Shown one piece after another: positions 36,741 through 49,019 of a DNA stretch of 64,000 bases. Both the position numbers and the translations under genes were made by a program. This DNA comes from Bactrocera neohumeralis (lineage: Eukaryota > Arthropoda > Insecta > Diptera > Tephritidae): the NCBI RefSeq assembly GCF_024586455.1, contig NC_065921.1, positions 6,107,401-6,171,400 on the forward strand. Reading direction: 5' to 3'. The notes under the pieces were generated by a model. The model worked only from the letters and a program-made list of their open reading frames with translations. It was not told the origin of the DNA and did not search any database. How positions within the stretch are numbered: the stretch's first letter is position 1; each line of letters begins with the position of its first letter.

Positions 36741-38000
36741 TGATATCGATAACCTCTCTTATATAGTATAATATTTCAATATTTTATGCAGCAGATTTAT
36801 GCAAAAAGAAATTATTATTAATTATTAAACACTTACATTTTAATTAAAATCTTGTTTACACAATTTTTAATCCTCTTTTTTATTTTTCATAACTTTACTC
36901 AGTTTAAAAATAAATTTTCTTTGAAAAATTTTTCTTTTGCAAAAAATTTTTGTCCATAAATCGCAAGACTCAGCAAATCACTAATTACAATCCCCATTTC
37001 ATGACTAGCATATGTATATCATTTATATGAATTTACATAAACAATTAATAATTAATAATTTACTTAAAATGCATTGAAACTTTGTGGCAGCCGCGTTGAG
37101 GGGGTGGCCGGTGGGCATGTTGCATAGCGATCATTAACATACAAATGAAATTAACAATAAAGCAATCAATTCTCTACTTAACTGCATCATACGTTATGAG
37201 CAACAATAACAACAAAAAATCTAAAGAGTGCAATAACAATAACAATAAAAATTGACAACAACTGTAAGTGCATACATATGAGAATGCAATTGCCACAAAT
37301 TGTAATTGTAGGCAAATTATTGCAATGACAATTGGCCAGCTGTTACACAAATACACACAAACGTATGTGCTATAGTGGCATGTTGTGGCGCTGGGGGTGC
37401 ATGGAGGGTTGAAGGTAAATTTATTGCCAATTGTTATATATTTATAAACACGCGCACACACACATGCACACATATACAAGTATAAACGTGCACAAAGTGT
37501 CAATTGGGCGCGTGTTCGCATTTACTGTATGTATATAAACACACACATACAAATTTTAATAGAAATCTATATATGTGTGTGTCTGTGTGCACTTGTAATA
37601 TGTGTGCCCCAAAGGCTTTGCGAACTGCTTTGATTACTGCTGAGGCCAAGGTGTGGCCGCTTTGTAGTCCGGTGAAAATCAGTTCAAGCATATGACAACA
37701 TTTATAGCGCTATTGTTGTTGTAGTTGTTGGTGTTTATTTTGTTGCCTCTTGTTGCTGATGGTTGATAGCATTGTCATTGTCGGGTGGTCGATTGGTTGG
37801 TTGGTGCTGATGTTGGTAGTGTTGGTGTATTAATTTTGTTGCTGTTGTTGTTGTTACGGTGCCGCAGGTGTTAATGGGTACACGATCTAATCGCTAATTC
37901 ACGCACTTCAATTCTACACAAATAAAGCTATTAAAGTATATATGTATACGTGTATGTATATGTAGATTCATACATATTTAGTAAATCTTATGTCTTTATA

Positions 38001-38275
38001 ATACCCTGTAGGAAAATTTTAAATAAAAATTTTTGAAAAAAAAATTAAAAAAAAACAACAGTAGCCGAGCTCTCAGAAAGTCATAGATTTTTCGGTAATA
38101 TTGCTACATTAAGATACCCTACAGGAAAATTTTAAATAAATATTTTTTTAAAATAAAAAAGTTGAAGGAAAATAGCAGTAACCGAGCTCTCTGAAAGTAA
38201 TACATATTTAGGTAATTTGGAGACATTAAGATACCTTGTAGGAAAATTTTAAAGAAATATTCTTTTATTTCTAAA
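38001..38275. repeat. 113-117-bp tandem repeat, about 2.4 copies
   Basis: ATACCCTGTAGGAAAATTTT starts at 38001, with diverged copies at 38114 and 38231. Within each unit GTARCCGAGCTCTCWGAAAG lies at a fixed distance. The third copy is truncated. Confidence 0.65.
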
Positions 38276-40429
38276 TAATTTTCGGTTTTAGCATTACATT
38301 TCTGAATATATATCTTTAATCCTATTTTTCTGTCTTGACTAACTATTCATCTAAAGATATGTGTGAGAAGCTTTGAACTTGAAGTAGACCCTCATGAATT
38401 GATATGGCAACAATTTTGCTTTAGGAAAGAGAAATTGTAAATAAATACTAAATGTTAGCTCTTTGAGTTAGTGAAACCCAAACAGATAATTGAATATCGA
38501 AAAAAAATATATATTTATTTCAAATTTTTCCTAGAGGGCAGTGAAAGAGCTATCGTAGAGCTATCGAACTGTAGCCTACACACCTATGCACGTGCAGGCA
38601 ATCAACGATATACATATTTATAGTGCAAATTTATATTCACGTTTATTAAAATATGTGTATGTGTAGCCATAAAAATTTTAAAATGTTGCAAATTTCAGAT
38701 TTGTTTGATTAATATTTGCCTTAATTCATTTTGCTGCTGCTTTGTGATCGGCTGAGTACATTAAATACTTGTGTTATTTCTATACTTCAATATATGTATG
38801 TATACGAGATGGGGCTATATATACATATCTTAAAATATTTTTTTTTCTGTTGTTTAATTTAAAATATTTTTTTTCCTATTTTAAAAAATATTTTTTTCTA
38901 TATTTTCAAATTTTTTTTGCACTTTCAAAATATTGTTTTCTCCATAGGCTGCCATTGACACCGTGAACAACATCTAACGCCAAGTGAATATAATTGTACG
39001 CGATGATAAATTGCCATTTCTCATTTTGCTGCTGTTTTTCTGGTGCTATTAATAAAGTAGTTGTTGCTGTTGTTGCGGTTGCTAAAACGCCTTTGGCTGG
39101 TAGTTTGTCGTACAGTGATAGAAAATGATATGTGTGGTATTCTTATGTTAATCACAAGCACACGCCCTTGCGGTGTCAACTTGTAACAACAACAACAAAC
39201 AATATTACAAAAACAACAGCAAGAAAGACAAAGCGCTACATAACCAGAGTTCATTTTTCACATTTTTCAAGTGGTCTCACAGCACCTAATGGCCATAAGT
39301 AACATACATATTTGGCACAAGTGCGAGTGTGCCATGGCATATGGGCTGACCGATGACTCGTATTATACTCGCATGCATATGCCCACTTCTGCACATTATT
39401 TACTTTTTCCCTTGTATTTGTTTTTGGATAGTCATTGGTATATCATTTCGTTATTAATTGCGAGTCTGGTGACACTGTTTCACTCTCTTTCATATTTCTT
39501 TTATTTCTAAGCCGCACTTTTTTGTGTCTTTTTCTATTTAATATCCGATTCCGCATTCGCGCTGTGCTCTAGGCTAGCTGCACAGCCGCATTTTGTTGTA
39601 TTCAATCAATCTAGCTTGATCTTTTCATTGTGTAATCAATCCGAAATGGCAATTACGCCATGCTTTTGTTTTAACTTTCCAAGTTCGACAACTTCTGACG
39701 GTTCTTTATGAATGAAATAAGCGGAAATGCTTAGAAATTTGTGCAGACTATTTGACATCGTGAAAAAAAGGTAAAGAATGGAGATAGAAAACGGCGGCAA
39801 ATTTCTGGGCGTAAACTTGTATGAATAATTTCATTGAAGGCATTTATTATACTTCATAATAATTCTGAAAAAATGCTGAAAATGAAGTATAATTGGCTTG
39901 AAATATCTTGGAGGAGCAACAAAGCTTCTAAAGTTGTATTAGTTCTTCTTTCTCAATTCTATCAGTTACTCAACTTTTATTAATCGAGTATTTAATTTAA
40001 ATGTAGTAATTATATAAATATTTTTCTAAAAACGAGCCTTCTTTTATATTTCGAATGTAAAGATATTTGGGAATAAGTATTCTTCAAAAATTTTAAGGCG
40101 AACCTGCTCCCAAAACTTTAAACTAACTTTTAGCGAAGAAATGCTTTCAGTGTCGGTGAAAAAAAGTTCTTAGAAACAGTTATTTAACTAGAAATATCTA
40201 TTCAACCTTCTTAGAAATATTTCCCAGGTAACGACCGAGGCTATAAACCTTTAATACAAATTTCGATTTTTTTAGCCCCTCTGAAATGTTAATTTATTAA
40301 AAAAAAATTTAGAATCCTTGTTTCGCAAAAATGAAAGTTATGACTAGCGCTTGGATCATTAACTGTACGCTTTTATTATAATAATAATTTTTGTTTTTTT
40401 TTTTGTTTTTGGATTTTAGATAATTTTAA

Positions 40430-41275
40430 GTACAAAAACCTTACTCAACGCCCGCAACTTTTTTCGGAGATCTTTATAGAGATCAGCAACGGGATCGAAG
40501 ATATACCGATCGAGAGCTTAATTTGAAAGTACAGATTGTGCAAGAACTGAGTTCCAAGAAGATCCGAAGCTTTCGAGCCAAATTTCGTTCAGCGATGATA
40601 TGATGGGTATGTAAATAAGTAAAATTGCCGCATTTGGGACGAAAAGCAACCTGAAGAGACTCAAGAGCTGCCATTTCACTCAGATAAAAAAACGGTTTGG
40701 TGTGGTTTGTGGGGCGATGGAATCATCTGTCCATATTTCTTCAAAAATGATGTCGCTGTTATCGCGCCATAATAACCGACTGTGTCATGCCTAGAATTAA
40801 AGCTCGTGCTCTCGGCGACATTTGAGTTCAACAAGACGGCACCACATCCCACACATCTGATCAATGAATGGGTTTGTTAAGAGAACACTTCGGTGAGCAG
40901 ATAAATTCACTTTTGGGCCAGTAGATGGACCACTAAGATCGTGTGATATCACACCGTTAGGCTTGTTCCTGTGGGGATGTGTAGAGTCTAAAGTCTATCC
41001 AGACAATATCGCTTCGATTCAGGCCTTGAAGCAAAACATCACGCGTGTCATTCGCCAGTTACTTAGTCGAAATGTTCGAACGAGTCATCGAAAATTGGAC
41101 TCAACGGATGGATTATCTGAGACGTACCCGAGGCCAACATTTGAAAGAGATAATCTTCAAAAAATAAATGCCAAAAAATGTTCTTTGGAATGATAATTAA
41201 CATTCAATGAAAATGAAATTTATGTGTTTTTTCTCTAAAAAAGTAGGAAGCCTTGAAATGAATCAGTCTTTAAAA
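40430..41275 (+). mobile_element. Tc1-like (DDE) transposon remnant, longer copy
   Basis: Frames yield VQIVQELSSK, then KQPEETQELPFHSDKKTVWC and LWGDGIICPYFFKNDV (40650-40760), then ACCACATCCCACACATCTG in the region normally encoding QDGA-CHTA. After that come FLWGCVESKVYPDN, SIQALKQNITRVIRQLL and a C-terminal LRR-RGQHLKEI-like segment. This is the DDE domain of an insect Tc1/mariner-superfamily transposase broken by frameshifts, stops and internal deletions. Same family as 26.7-27.2 kb. The 3' trailer ends in AAATGAATCAGTCTTTA, near 41275. Confidence 0.75.
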
Positions 41276-42343
41276 TTAAAAGTAACAGCCCCATTTAGTT
41301 AGTTAGCATCGATCTATGTAGAAAATATCGACGTGGATTAAATTTAGGAGTTATTTGGAAATTCAAAACTTATTAACCAGAAGAGCTCTCTAAAAGTCGA
41401 TTTGGTTCATTTATTTGTAGATCTGACTCCATCTTTAAATCTAAGTTACATATTATCGTTGCAAAAAATGCAAGAAAATTATTTTATTGCTTCTTTATAT
41501 GCACTTCAAGGAGCAAAAACATTAAGTATGCTTCTTTTTAATTAAAAATTTTATTATACATTTTTACCGCGACCATTGACCAATAGTAACGAGCTTAGTG
41601 TCACCCACACAGCGCCGCCAAGGACACACAAATTAAGAGCAATTAGATTTAAAAAACTCAAATCTTGTTAAGAAAAAATTAAAAACAAATAAAAATGCAA
41701 TTAAAAATCCGGCACAGTTTCGTACACAAAATGATTGAATATCTGTCCAATTTAATCGCACGCATGCAGCGGCCAGCACATTAAGGCGAACGCAATGCGC
41801 ATGCGCTGGAGGCGAACACACACACGCGCGCGCATAGACAACGACCGAAAATTGCATGTTTTCGCACATATAAATTTTTTCCACACTTCACGCTAATAAA
41901 TCTGCAAAATAATTTGCATAAGCGAATATCAAATATATATGAACATATATAACTGCAAATTAAGCACATATTAAAATTAAGCGAAAAGCAAAAAATAAAA
42001 ATCAAAATATATGATTAAAAAAATAAAAAAATAATAATAAATGTCGACTAGCGTGCGTAGTAACTCATGCAGTTAACTGTTTCGCAGCGGCCAAGCGACA
42101 AGCGCTAGCGCGTATCAGCGAGCGCCGAGCGCTAAGTGCTCCGCTGCGCCGCTCAAGGCAAAAGTTCAGCGAACGCGCAGGTGAGCGACTGCCACAGCAA
42201 TGAGCGCAGCGCTGATTTTTCAGATCGACGACGGATTAGCGCACTTTTAATGCTTCTTCTTCTTCCACTTCTACTTAATTTTCTACTTCGATGCTTCAAT
42301 ACACACACGCGCAAGTGTGTTTGCGCTCGTCTTGAATACCTAC

Positions 42344-42991
42344 CTCCAGTGCAACTCCGCTGTCGCGTCGGCTGGCTCATCCTTCGCATCGGTCAGTTTG
42401 TAGTACTCGTAGACGTACGATGTGCCCCCATTGGGCGTGTGCAACTGATGCACTTGATGTGCTGTGCCCAAGGCGCCCAAATCCACCGCAGTGCCGGCCG
42501 ATTCTATGCTCAGCTGTTGCTGTTGTTGTTGCGCCTGCTGCTGCAAGTGCGTCTGGTGGTAGTGTGTGGCGGCATCGTTATGTGACTGCTGATCGTGTTG
42601 CTGTTGCTGCTGCTGATTGTGGTGGTGCTGCAGATGCTGGTGGGTGTGGTGCGGATGTGTGGCACTGTCGTTCGGCGAAAGGCTGAGTAGCGTTTGTGGC
42701 GTTGCGGCCGAGACGACGGCGGTCAAATGTGTCGGCTGTGGATCAAAGTAGCGTGTGGCGCTACTCAGCTGATAATCGCCGTTATGTTGTTGTATAATCA
42801 CCTGTGTTGTGGGATCGTTGGGGCTGCTGCCACCACCATTACCACTACCGTTAGTTAGGCTGGACGTCAGCGATATGGGTATTGTGTCCTGTTGTTGTTG
42901 TTGTTGTAGCTGGGCATGCGTTTGCGATGTCGGCGGCAGTGGCGGTGGCGACGAGGCCAACGATTCGATGCTGGTGAGCACGGTGCGGCGT
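42344..42991 (-). CDS. grh: grh N-terminal exon with Gln/His-rich tract and YEYYKL motif
   Basis: This 648-bp exon has one leading base, 215 full codons and two trailing bases (AG) that join C of the next exon to give Ser. It starts RRTVLTSIESLASSPPPLPP. Gln runs follow, then NGSGNGGGSSPND, QVIIQQHNGDYQLSSATRYF, a Gln/His stretch (HHHNQQQQQQHDQQSH), and finally SYVYEYYKLTDAKDEPADAT. YEYYKL resembles LYDYYKV in the N-terminal region of vertebrate GRHL1-3. That region is absent from the classical D. melanogaster protein I recall, so this looks like an alternative or ancestral N-terminus. The donor is TGGAG then GTAGGT. The acceptor AATTAG lacks a strong pyrimidine tract but has no other AG for 193 nt. 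No in-frame ATG occurs, so at least one upstream exon must supply the start. Confidence 0.85.
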
Positions 42992-43187
42992 CTAATTGGA
43001 ATTCATAGCGAAAGTGAATTTTTTGTTGTAATACACAGTGCAAGTCACGATTGTTTGCGCGTGAATAGGGGTATGGATATTTTTATTATATTAAGCGAAA
43101 ATCGTTGAAATCAATTTGTTTGCGAATATGAAGTTTTGTCGTGAGAATGTAACGGTAAAAGTATTTTTTTGCAAATTTATTAGAAAT
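42992..43187 (-). promoter_or_regulatory. AG-free acceptor region of the N-terminal grh exon
   Basis: From the proposed acceptor AG (complement at 42992-42993) up to 43187 the grh sense strand contains no other AG. A CTTAAT branch-point candidate lies near 43088-43095 on the complement. The stretch is T-poor near the splice site and has no classical pyrimidine tract. The zone supports this being a genuine 3' splice site despite the weak tract, and rules out a nearer alternative acceptor. Confidence 0.4.
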
Positions 43188-45544
43188 CTTTGAAAAATTA
43201 TTTAAATGTGAAAATTTTTTAAAATTATTTCAAAAGTTTTAAAGTAATATGAACATTTTAGAACATTATAATTTAAATTTTTAAAATTTCTTTGAAAAAT
43301 ATTTCAAAACTTTTTAAAATGATATGAACATTTTTGAAAATTATATAAAAATGTATTTGAAAACATTTAAAAATAATGTGAAAATTTTTTCATATTGTAT
43401 AAACTGTGTTTCCAAATTTTTCAAATATGTGATGAAATTAAAAAAAAAAATAAATAAATTTAAAATATAACATTTTTGTTGGATTTGTTAGTATTTTTTA
43501 TGAAAATCGTATTTATCTACTTCAAAAAGACGAATTACACTAGTTTACCGTTAATTTGCGACTGTGATTTTAAAGGCTGTTTCTTGTTAATTTTGGGTTG
43601 TTAAAACCGAAAATGAATTACTGTGAATAAAAATTGATTTTTTATTACGATATTTTTTTTAATTATGTTTTATTACAAAAAAAAATTATTTTTCAAGATA
43701 TAATTATTATATATACTAGATAAAATATTTTTTGGTTTTTAAAAATGATCAACTGCGACCTCGAAAAAAATTATTATTTACCGTTAATAAAATTAATAGT
43801 TTTTTTAATTTGGCAAACATATTTCTTCAAAAAAAAATTTGAAAATTTTTAAAATTTACATATATTTAATTAAATTTAGATATAATATGTATATAAAAAA
43901 AAACTTTTTTTTAATCAATAAAATAACTTTTTTTAAATAAATAACTTTTTGCAAAAAATTAGGTCTGACCTACATATGTAATAAAATATATATTTGTTTC
44001 GTTTACTTATTCTTCGAAACCACTAATTATTATTTACTTCAAATTGCATTAATTTATTTTCTTTCTTATATTCAAAAAAAAAAAGAAATAAAACAAAATA
44101 AAAATATCCATACATTCCCTGACGCAAAAAGGTTGAGTTGATTTTTTAAAATATTTTTCTTTGATTTTATTAGTTAAAATTATTGTTTAATATCTTTTTC
44201 ATCATCATCTGTGTATAGTTAAAAAAAATTTAATAATATTTCATAATTATGTTTTTATGTTTATATAAAAGTTTGAGTAATAATTAATAATATTTTTTTA
44301 TGTTCAAATAATTGCTTATTTTCGTTTTTTATTTTGTTATTATTATTTTTGAGTTAAAACGCATTTTCGTTTATTCATACTTTTATTAATTTTTTTAAAT
44401 TAATATAACAATTATTATTAGAATTGATAATTGCAGAAAAGCCTAGTTCTTAGTATTTTAAATATAGAAAAATTTAAATTTTCGGTCTATATCATTCAAA
44501 TTCGTATTATGACATTTAGTTATTAGTTGTTTGATAAAAAAATTATATTTAAAATTTTTATGTCAGAAATTTTGGCGAAAAAACAATAAGTTCGTAATTT
44601 TTAATTATATACAACAGTATTTTTTTTATCTGACAATATGTTATCATTGGTGAATTTACTCCAAATTATTATAAAAAAATTACAAAAAGCAAAAAAAAAT
44701 TAAAAAATTGTGTGCAACACCTGACAGGATATTTGAGCCAACAAAAACTTTATCTATACACAAAATAAGCACACCAAGTAAAGAGCAAAAAATTATAAAA
44801 ATTATCAAAAGTAGCAACCTTACAAAAGCGCAGTGAACACAGTAACTTCTCATGCCTCAAAAGCGCCTCAACGTAGAATCAACACGCTCGCGAACGTAAA
44901 CGCCTCGGTTCAACACTTCGGCGGAGCTGATAATTAGAAAAGGCGCCAATAAGCACACATACATAAGACCAATAACAATTGTGAGCTTCCACCTTTTCCG
45001 GTGCTCTACTTAACAAGGAAGGGGAAGTGCAACAACAGAACACAAGATTAAACAACAAAAATAGCAAAAACAAAAAAAAAAAACATTAAAACTTAACAAA
45101 AGCCAAGAATAAGAATATAAAGAAAATTTTGTAAAAAAAATTATGATTTCTACTTTTTCTGCTATTATCCAATGCGACAATAAAACAACAAGCGAATGTG
45201 TGAAATAAATAAAAAATTAAAAGGAATTTGAAAAAATTATGCAAATGTTGCCCAAGAGGGTAGCTCGAATGCACGAAAGGACGTGGCGAACAGGAGCGCC
45301 GCTGCGGTTGTCGTTGTTGAAACGGCTGGCCGACGAAAGGATATCGGGCAACAGTGTAATATGATAGCGCAAACGGGTGCTAAGGGACTTAAGGGCACAC
45401 ACACACATATGTATTCATATTTATTTCTTTGTATGCGTGAATTTATGGCAACCTTTGCGCTCGCTGGCATAAATCGCCTGCTGGCGCAACAGTCTTACAG
45501 CGAAATCCTTCGAGGCAAGGAAACTTGTTAAAGCCCGAGTGTGC

Positions 45545-45563
45545 TTGTGTGTGTGTGTGTGTG
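45545..45563. repeat. (GT)n microsatellite
   Basis: A run of about nine TG units directly precedes CGAAGGC. Other short CA/TG runs occur at 15,838, 24,299, 37,445 and 59,120. Confidence 0.7.
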
Positions 45564-45999
45564 CGAAGGCATATCCTGCACCGCTATACGCAGTTTGTTC
45601 AATATTTTGGCTGCTGTTTAATCAACTGTGCGACATTTTTATATTAGCGCATTTCGCTTTGTAACGCAATTTAGCACCTTCCTGCACAATATTCAGCGCT
45701 TTTTTGGGTGTTTCCTCTTTTTTATTTCCTTCTGAGCAGGATGTCGAGCGCCTTTTTATTTATGAAAATTTGTACTTTCGTTAGTTTTGGCACTTTAAGC
45801 CACAGAAATGTACAACGATGTAAGCATTTGGTAGCGGAAGTTATAATTAACCTAATTTTGAGGTTATGTTTTGTGAGGAAATGTTTAAATAGTGACATAA
45901 AAAATATTTTGAATAAAAAAAAATCATGCGTATGTACGTATGTATAGCTAACCGATTATAAGTATGAAAACGAAGATTTTAAAGTAGAACTTCAGACAT

Positions 46000-46480
46000 A
46001 TCTCACACTTTCGAAGGGAAAAGCCAGCGCGAATGTAGGGCGTAGAATTTAAACATAATTTTGTCCACGGAGTTTCACGGGATTACGGGTTTTAAAAAAT
46101 CGAACTTTTTATTATCCTATAAAATTACACAACACCTCTCTACATTTTCAAGTTGATAAGAGTATTAGTTTCGGAAATACAGCCTTGAGAACTTGTGCGC
46201 TCGTGGCTAGCTAGGCTAAGTGCGCAGTCTTTAAACGCGTTTTTCTCGAAACTGTGTTTTTGAAGTCGTTTGGCAAGATTTCTCGAGAACTACTCAACCG
46301 ATCTTCATGCAATTTTACACAAGTCCTTGAGATACAATTCTTAAAGGTCTGGACGGAGGATGTTTTTTTCGATTACAACTATTTGAAAAACATCGTCGCG
46401 GAGTTTTCACTGAGATTTAAATTTTTTTGTAAAAATTTCTACCAAAAATCCAATTTTCAGTTTTTTTCCTTCGTGCAAGT
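46000..46480. repeat. Probable dispersed non-coding repeat
   Basis: The stretch containing GAGAACTACTCAACCGATCT and TTTCGGAAATACAGCCTTGA has the style of dispersed repeats commonly met in tephritid introns. I find no second copy in the window and no ends. The call is from general familiarity only. Confidence 0.2.
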
Positions 46481-46914
46481 TCTAAGTTAAGATTTTAACA
46501 GAAACACGTATTTTTTCACTTCAGATGATTCTGTAGGGAGTTATCCTGCCAACGCGGGCACATCTTCTTTCCGTGGGGTCACCGGAAATGGCGTCGCAAT
46601 CCTCGAGCTTAAAATATTTTTTTTACAAAAGTTTCTGCATTTTTTTGATAATAGTTTATGTTTGCAACAATAAAAAATTCTAATAAAATATTTAATTTTT
46701 CATATGAGAAAAAAATTGTTGAAGAAAGGCTGTTTTTTACTTGAGGAAACCCATGCAATCCCTTAAAGTAACGCATCCTCGATCATTACCCTGTGTAATT
46801 ACAATCGTGATAGAAAAGTGTTGGTCCTCGTATTCAAATTTTCTTTTGGCAGTAATTGAAAATTTTTCAGCAAAAAAATTATATTTTCGACATTTTATAA
46901 CTTCAACAGGGTGT

Positions 46915-47345
46915 ATTAAGTTGGCCACGAAGTTTTTAACACCCAAAAGGAAACCTTAGAGACTCTATAAAGTATATGTGAATATATAAATGATCAGCTT
47001 GACGAGCTAAGCGACTTCTATAGCACATAGACATAGCTGTCATACAAACTGAACGATCAAACTCGAGCCCTTTCAAAGAAATTTTTTTTATTTCAGAAGA
47101 TATCTTCACGAAATTTTGCGAAGATAATTCTCTAAGACAGCGCTACAAACTTCGAAGACAATGTTCAGTTTGGATAAGTATACCATACATATATTATAGC
47201 CGCCATAGCAAGTTACCAATCAAAAAGGAGTTCTTGTTTCTTTTATACCCTTCAAAGTTTTAAGAAATGCACATGTCAAGGGTATTATAGCTTCGATGAA
47301 GCCGAAGTTACCTTTTTTGCTTGTTATAAATTAAAAAAGTATAAA
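46915..47345 (+). repeat. Dispersed repeat, composite of two families
   Basis: The first 110 bp (GTTTTTAACACCCAAAAGGA, CTATAAAGTATATGTG, AAATGATCAGCTTGACGAGC) are also found, reversed, at 61.08-61.19 kb. The following part, GCTGTCATACAAACTGAACG to TCAGTTTGGATAAGTA, is the complement of the 36.2-kb unit. It ends with CAAGGGTATTATAGCTTCG and GAAGCCGAAGTTACC, typical of tephritid transposon termini by recollection. No coding sequence, and the transposon class is unresolved. Confidence 0.45.
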
Positions 47346-47941
47346 AAAGTGTTTTAACTTGGAAAAAAATTCCATTCCAATGTTAAGCCTTGTCGATGAC
47401 TAATTCAAAAAGAAATTTTAACAAATCAAAAACAAAAATAAAAATATCATTTTAAGTCATATTTTTGCATAATGAAATCATAGTTTATTAACATAGCTGC
47501 TAATTTTAGCTCAAAATAGTAAAAAAAGAAAGAAAACAGTAAAAAAAATTTTGTCTTCAAAGACGTTGCAGCTTGCAGAAGCAAAAGCAGCAGCAATCAA
47601 ACAATGTCAATTTCTTCATTAGCGATTTGTTTAATTTGAAATTATTGTTGTAACTATGAAAGCGAAATCAGCAAAGTAACATTTGAACGATGCTTTGTAA
47701 CACAAAAATTTTAAATATGCGTTTGTATGTGTATATGTGTATATTTATGCGATAGCTTGTAAAACACGTGTGTTGGTTCACAACTTCACAACAACAAATA
47801 CAAGCAGAAAACAAAAAACGCACGCAACATAATTAACACCAAGCTTACAACAACACACAATAACAACAACATGCTGTTGTACGCATGTGTGTATTTATGT
47901 AAATAAGGCGGACGCAGGAGGCTGGGAATTCATTGGAAACC

Positions 47942-47960
47942 AAAAAAAAAAAAAAAAAAA
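47942..47960. repeat. Poly(A) run, 19 bp
   Basis: An uninterrupted A run on the plus strand is followed by CAACAACAAA. No retroelement body is recognisable to its left, so it is listed only as a homopolymer. Confidence 0.8.
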
Positions 47961-49019
47961 CAACAACAAACGTCAACAGTTAAACTAACTGATTACTAAA
48001 ATGGTCAGCGAGAAGACACAACACACATTTTTGTTTTCGATTAAATTATGCAAAAGTCCGAGAAAAGGCCCAAAGATTTGGGCATAAAATTAAATGGCTA
48101 TGACGACAATGTTGCCAACAACAAATGTTACCGAAAAGCCACAGCAGGGTTGAGCAGAAATAGAAACAAATAAGAGATAAATAATTTAAATAAAATTCAA
48201 AAGCATTTTTAATTTGTCAATTTATGTTGATTTTATGAAAATTATACGGTTAACGTAAATATCCGACGTATGTACGTGCGTCGGCAGCATGGCTTTGATA
48301 TGTTTTGGGTGTACCCACGTTAATATGTATGAAAGCTGTTGTGTTTGGTATATTAGTTGCTGATGTTGCCAGGTTTAGACCTACGTAATGTATTTATATC
48401 TCAAATATTTATATGTGTTGTGTATTAGTTTTGAGTGTCAGCGAAATCTAAAATACACATAAAAGCCATAATTTAATTTGTGAAATATTTTTTCAACCTT
48501 ATTTACAGTAACAAATAATGAGAGAAGGTCTCTCTCAAGTTACTCATAGAAAGAAATAGTGAAATCTACTCGAAATATGATACACTGAAGGAGGTATCGG
48601 TAAGGTGGCCGCAGAGTCTGTTAAAATTCACGTCAAGCACAGGCTTCCTATAAGATGACTACTCTTCTTGGACCTAGCAACTGAACTCCAGCTGATGTCG
48701 TGAAGGACTAATATTGAGCTATGCGTGTCTTATTGGCTTACCAGATTAATCTAACCTAACCTACTCGAAAAATAGTGCGCTTTTGACCTTTAAGCTAGTT
48801 CTCTTTATATATCCAAGAATAAATAAAAACAAGGAACTGGTATCGGTAGGGTAAAAATGTTGCTTAATATGAAAATAATGCAGTGTAAATTTGGTTTGGA
48901 AAATATAGACTAATATTGCAGAAAAATTGTTTTAGAAGAGAATAAAGAGCAAGTAATAGCTATAACAGTTGATGAATTCGTTGAAAAATTCTGCTAACTT
49001 CGAAAACTACATAACTTTT

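Larger units (their letters stand above)
25035..42343 (-). other. grh 17.3-kb intron between N-terminal and NGQTTP exons
   Basis: The GTAGGT donor at 42338-42343 pairs with the CTTTGCAG acceptor at 25035-25037. Most transposon remnants of the window are here and are listed individually. In 25,040-26,450, 27,850-30,270, 30,940-32,830, 32,890-33,630, 34,380-36,230, 36,770-38,000, 38,280-40,420 and 41,280-42,040 I see no gene. Intervals 28,450-29,400 and 31,300-32,100 are CG-richer and could be regulatory. Elsewhere the DNA is AT-rich unique sequence with CAA/TTG and CA repeats. Confidence 0.85.
742..42991 (-). other. grh: grainy head locus (central and 5' part, gene incomplete)
   Basis: Five minus-strand exons join in phase into a Grainy head protein. 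Grh is a sequence-specific nuclear transcription factor of the CP2/GRHL family. It controls cuticle and epithelial barrier genes, wound repair and neuroblast fate. Seen directly: every exon border has GT/AG, and the phases are 2 to 2, 0 to 0, 0 to 0, 0 to 0, then 2 at the last donor. From recalled D. melanogaster Grh, segments such as NGQTTP-DVSGLSQNE, IKREPEDLRK, GGTQIYLQ, PSPDSGIG-DAITPRDQ, SFDYTEL and RPWHDFGRQNDADKIQIPK are conserved in the same order. Introns in transcript order are over 21.0, 17.3, 21.1, 1.1 and 0.86 kb. The CP2 DNA-binding and dimerization regions would follow at coordinates below 1. The initiator exon is not identified. Confidence 0.95.

Noticed and set aside
42136..43108. 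Plus-strand open frames opposite the N-terminal grh exon
   Set aside because: They are the complement of CAG/CAC repeats; no conserved residues or start context.
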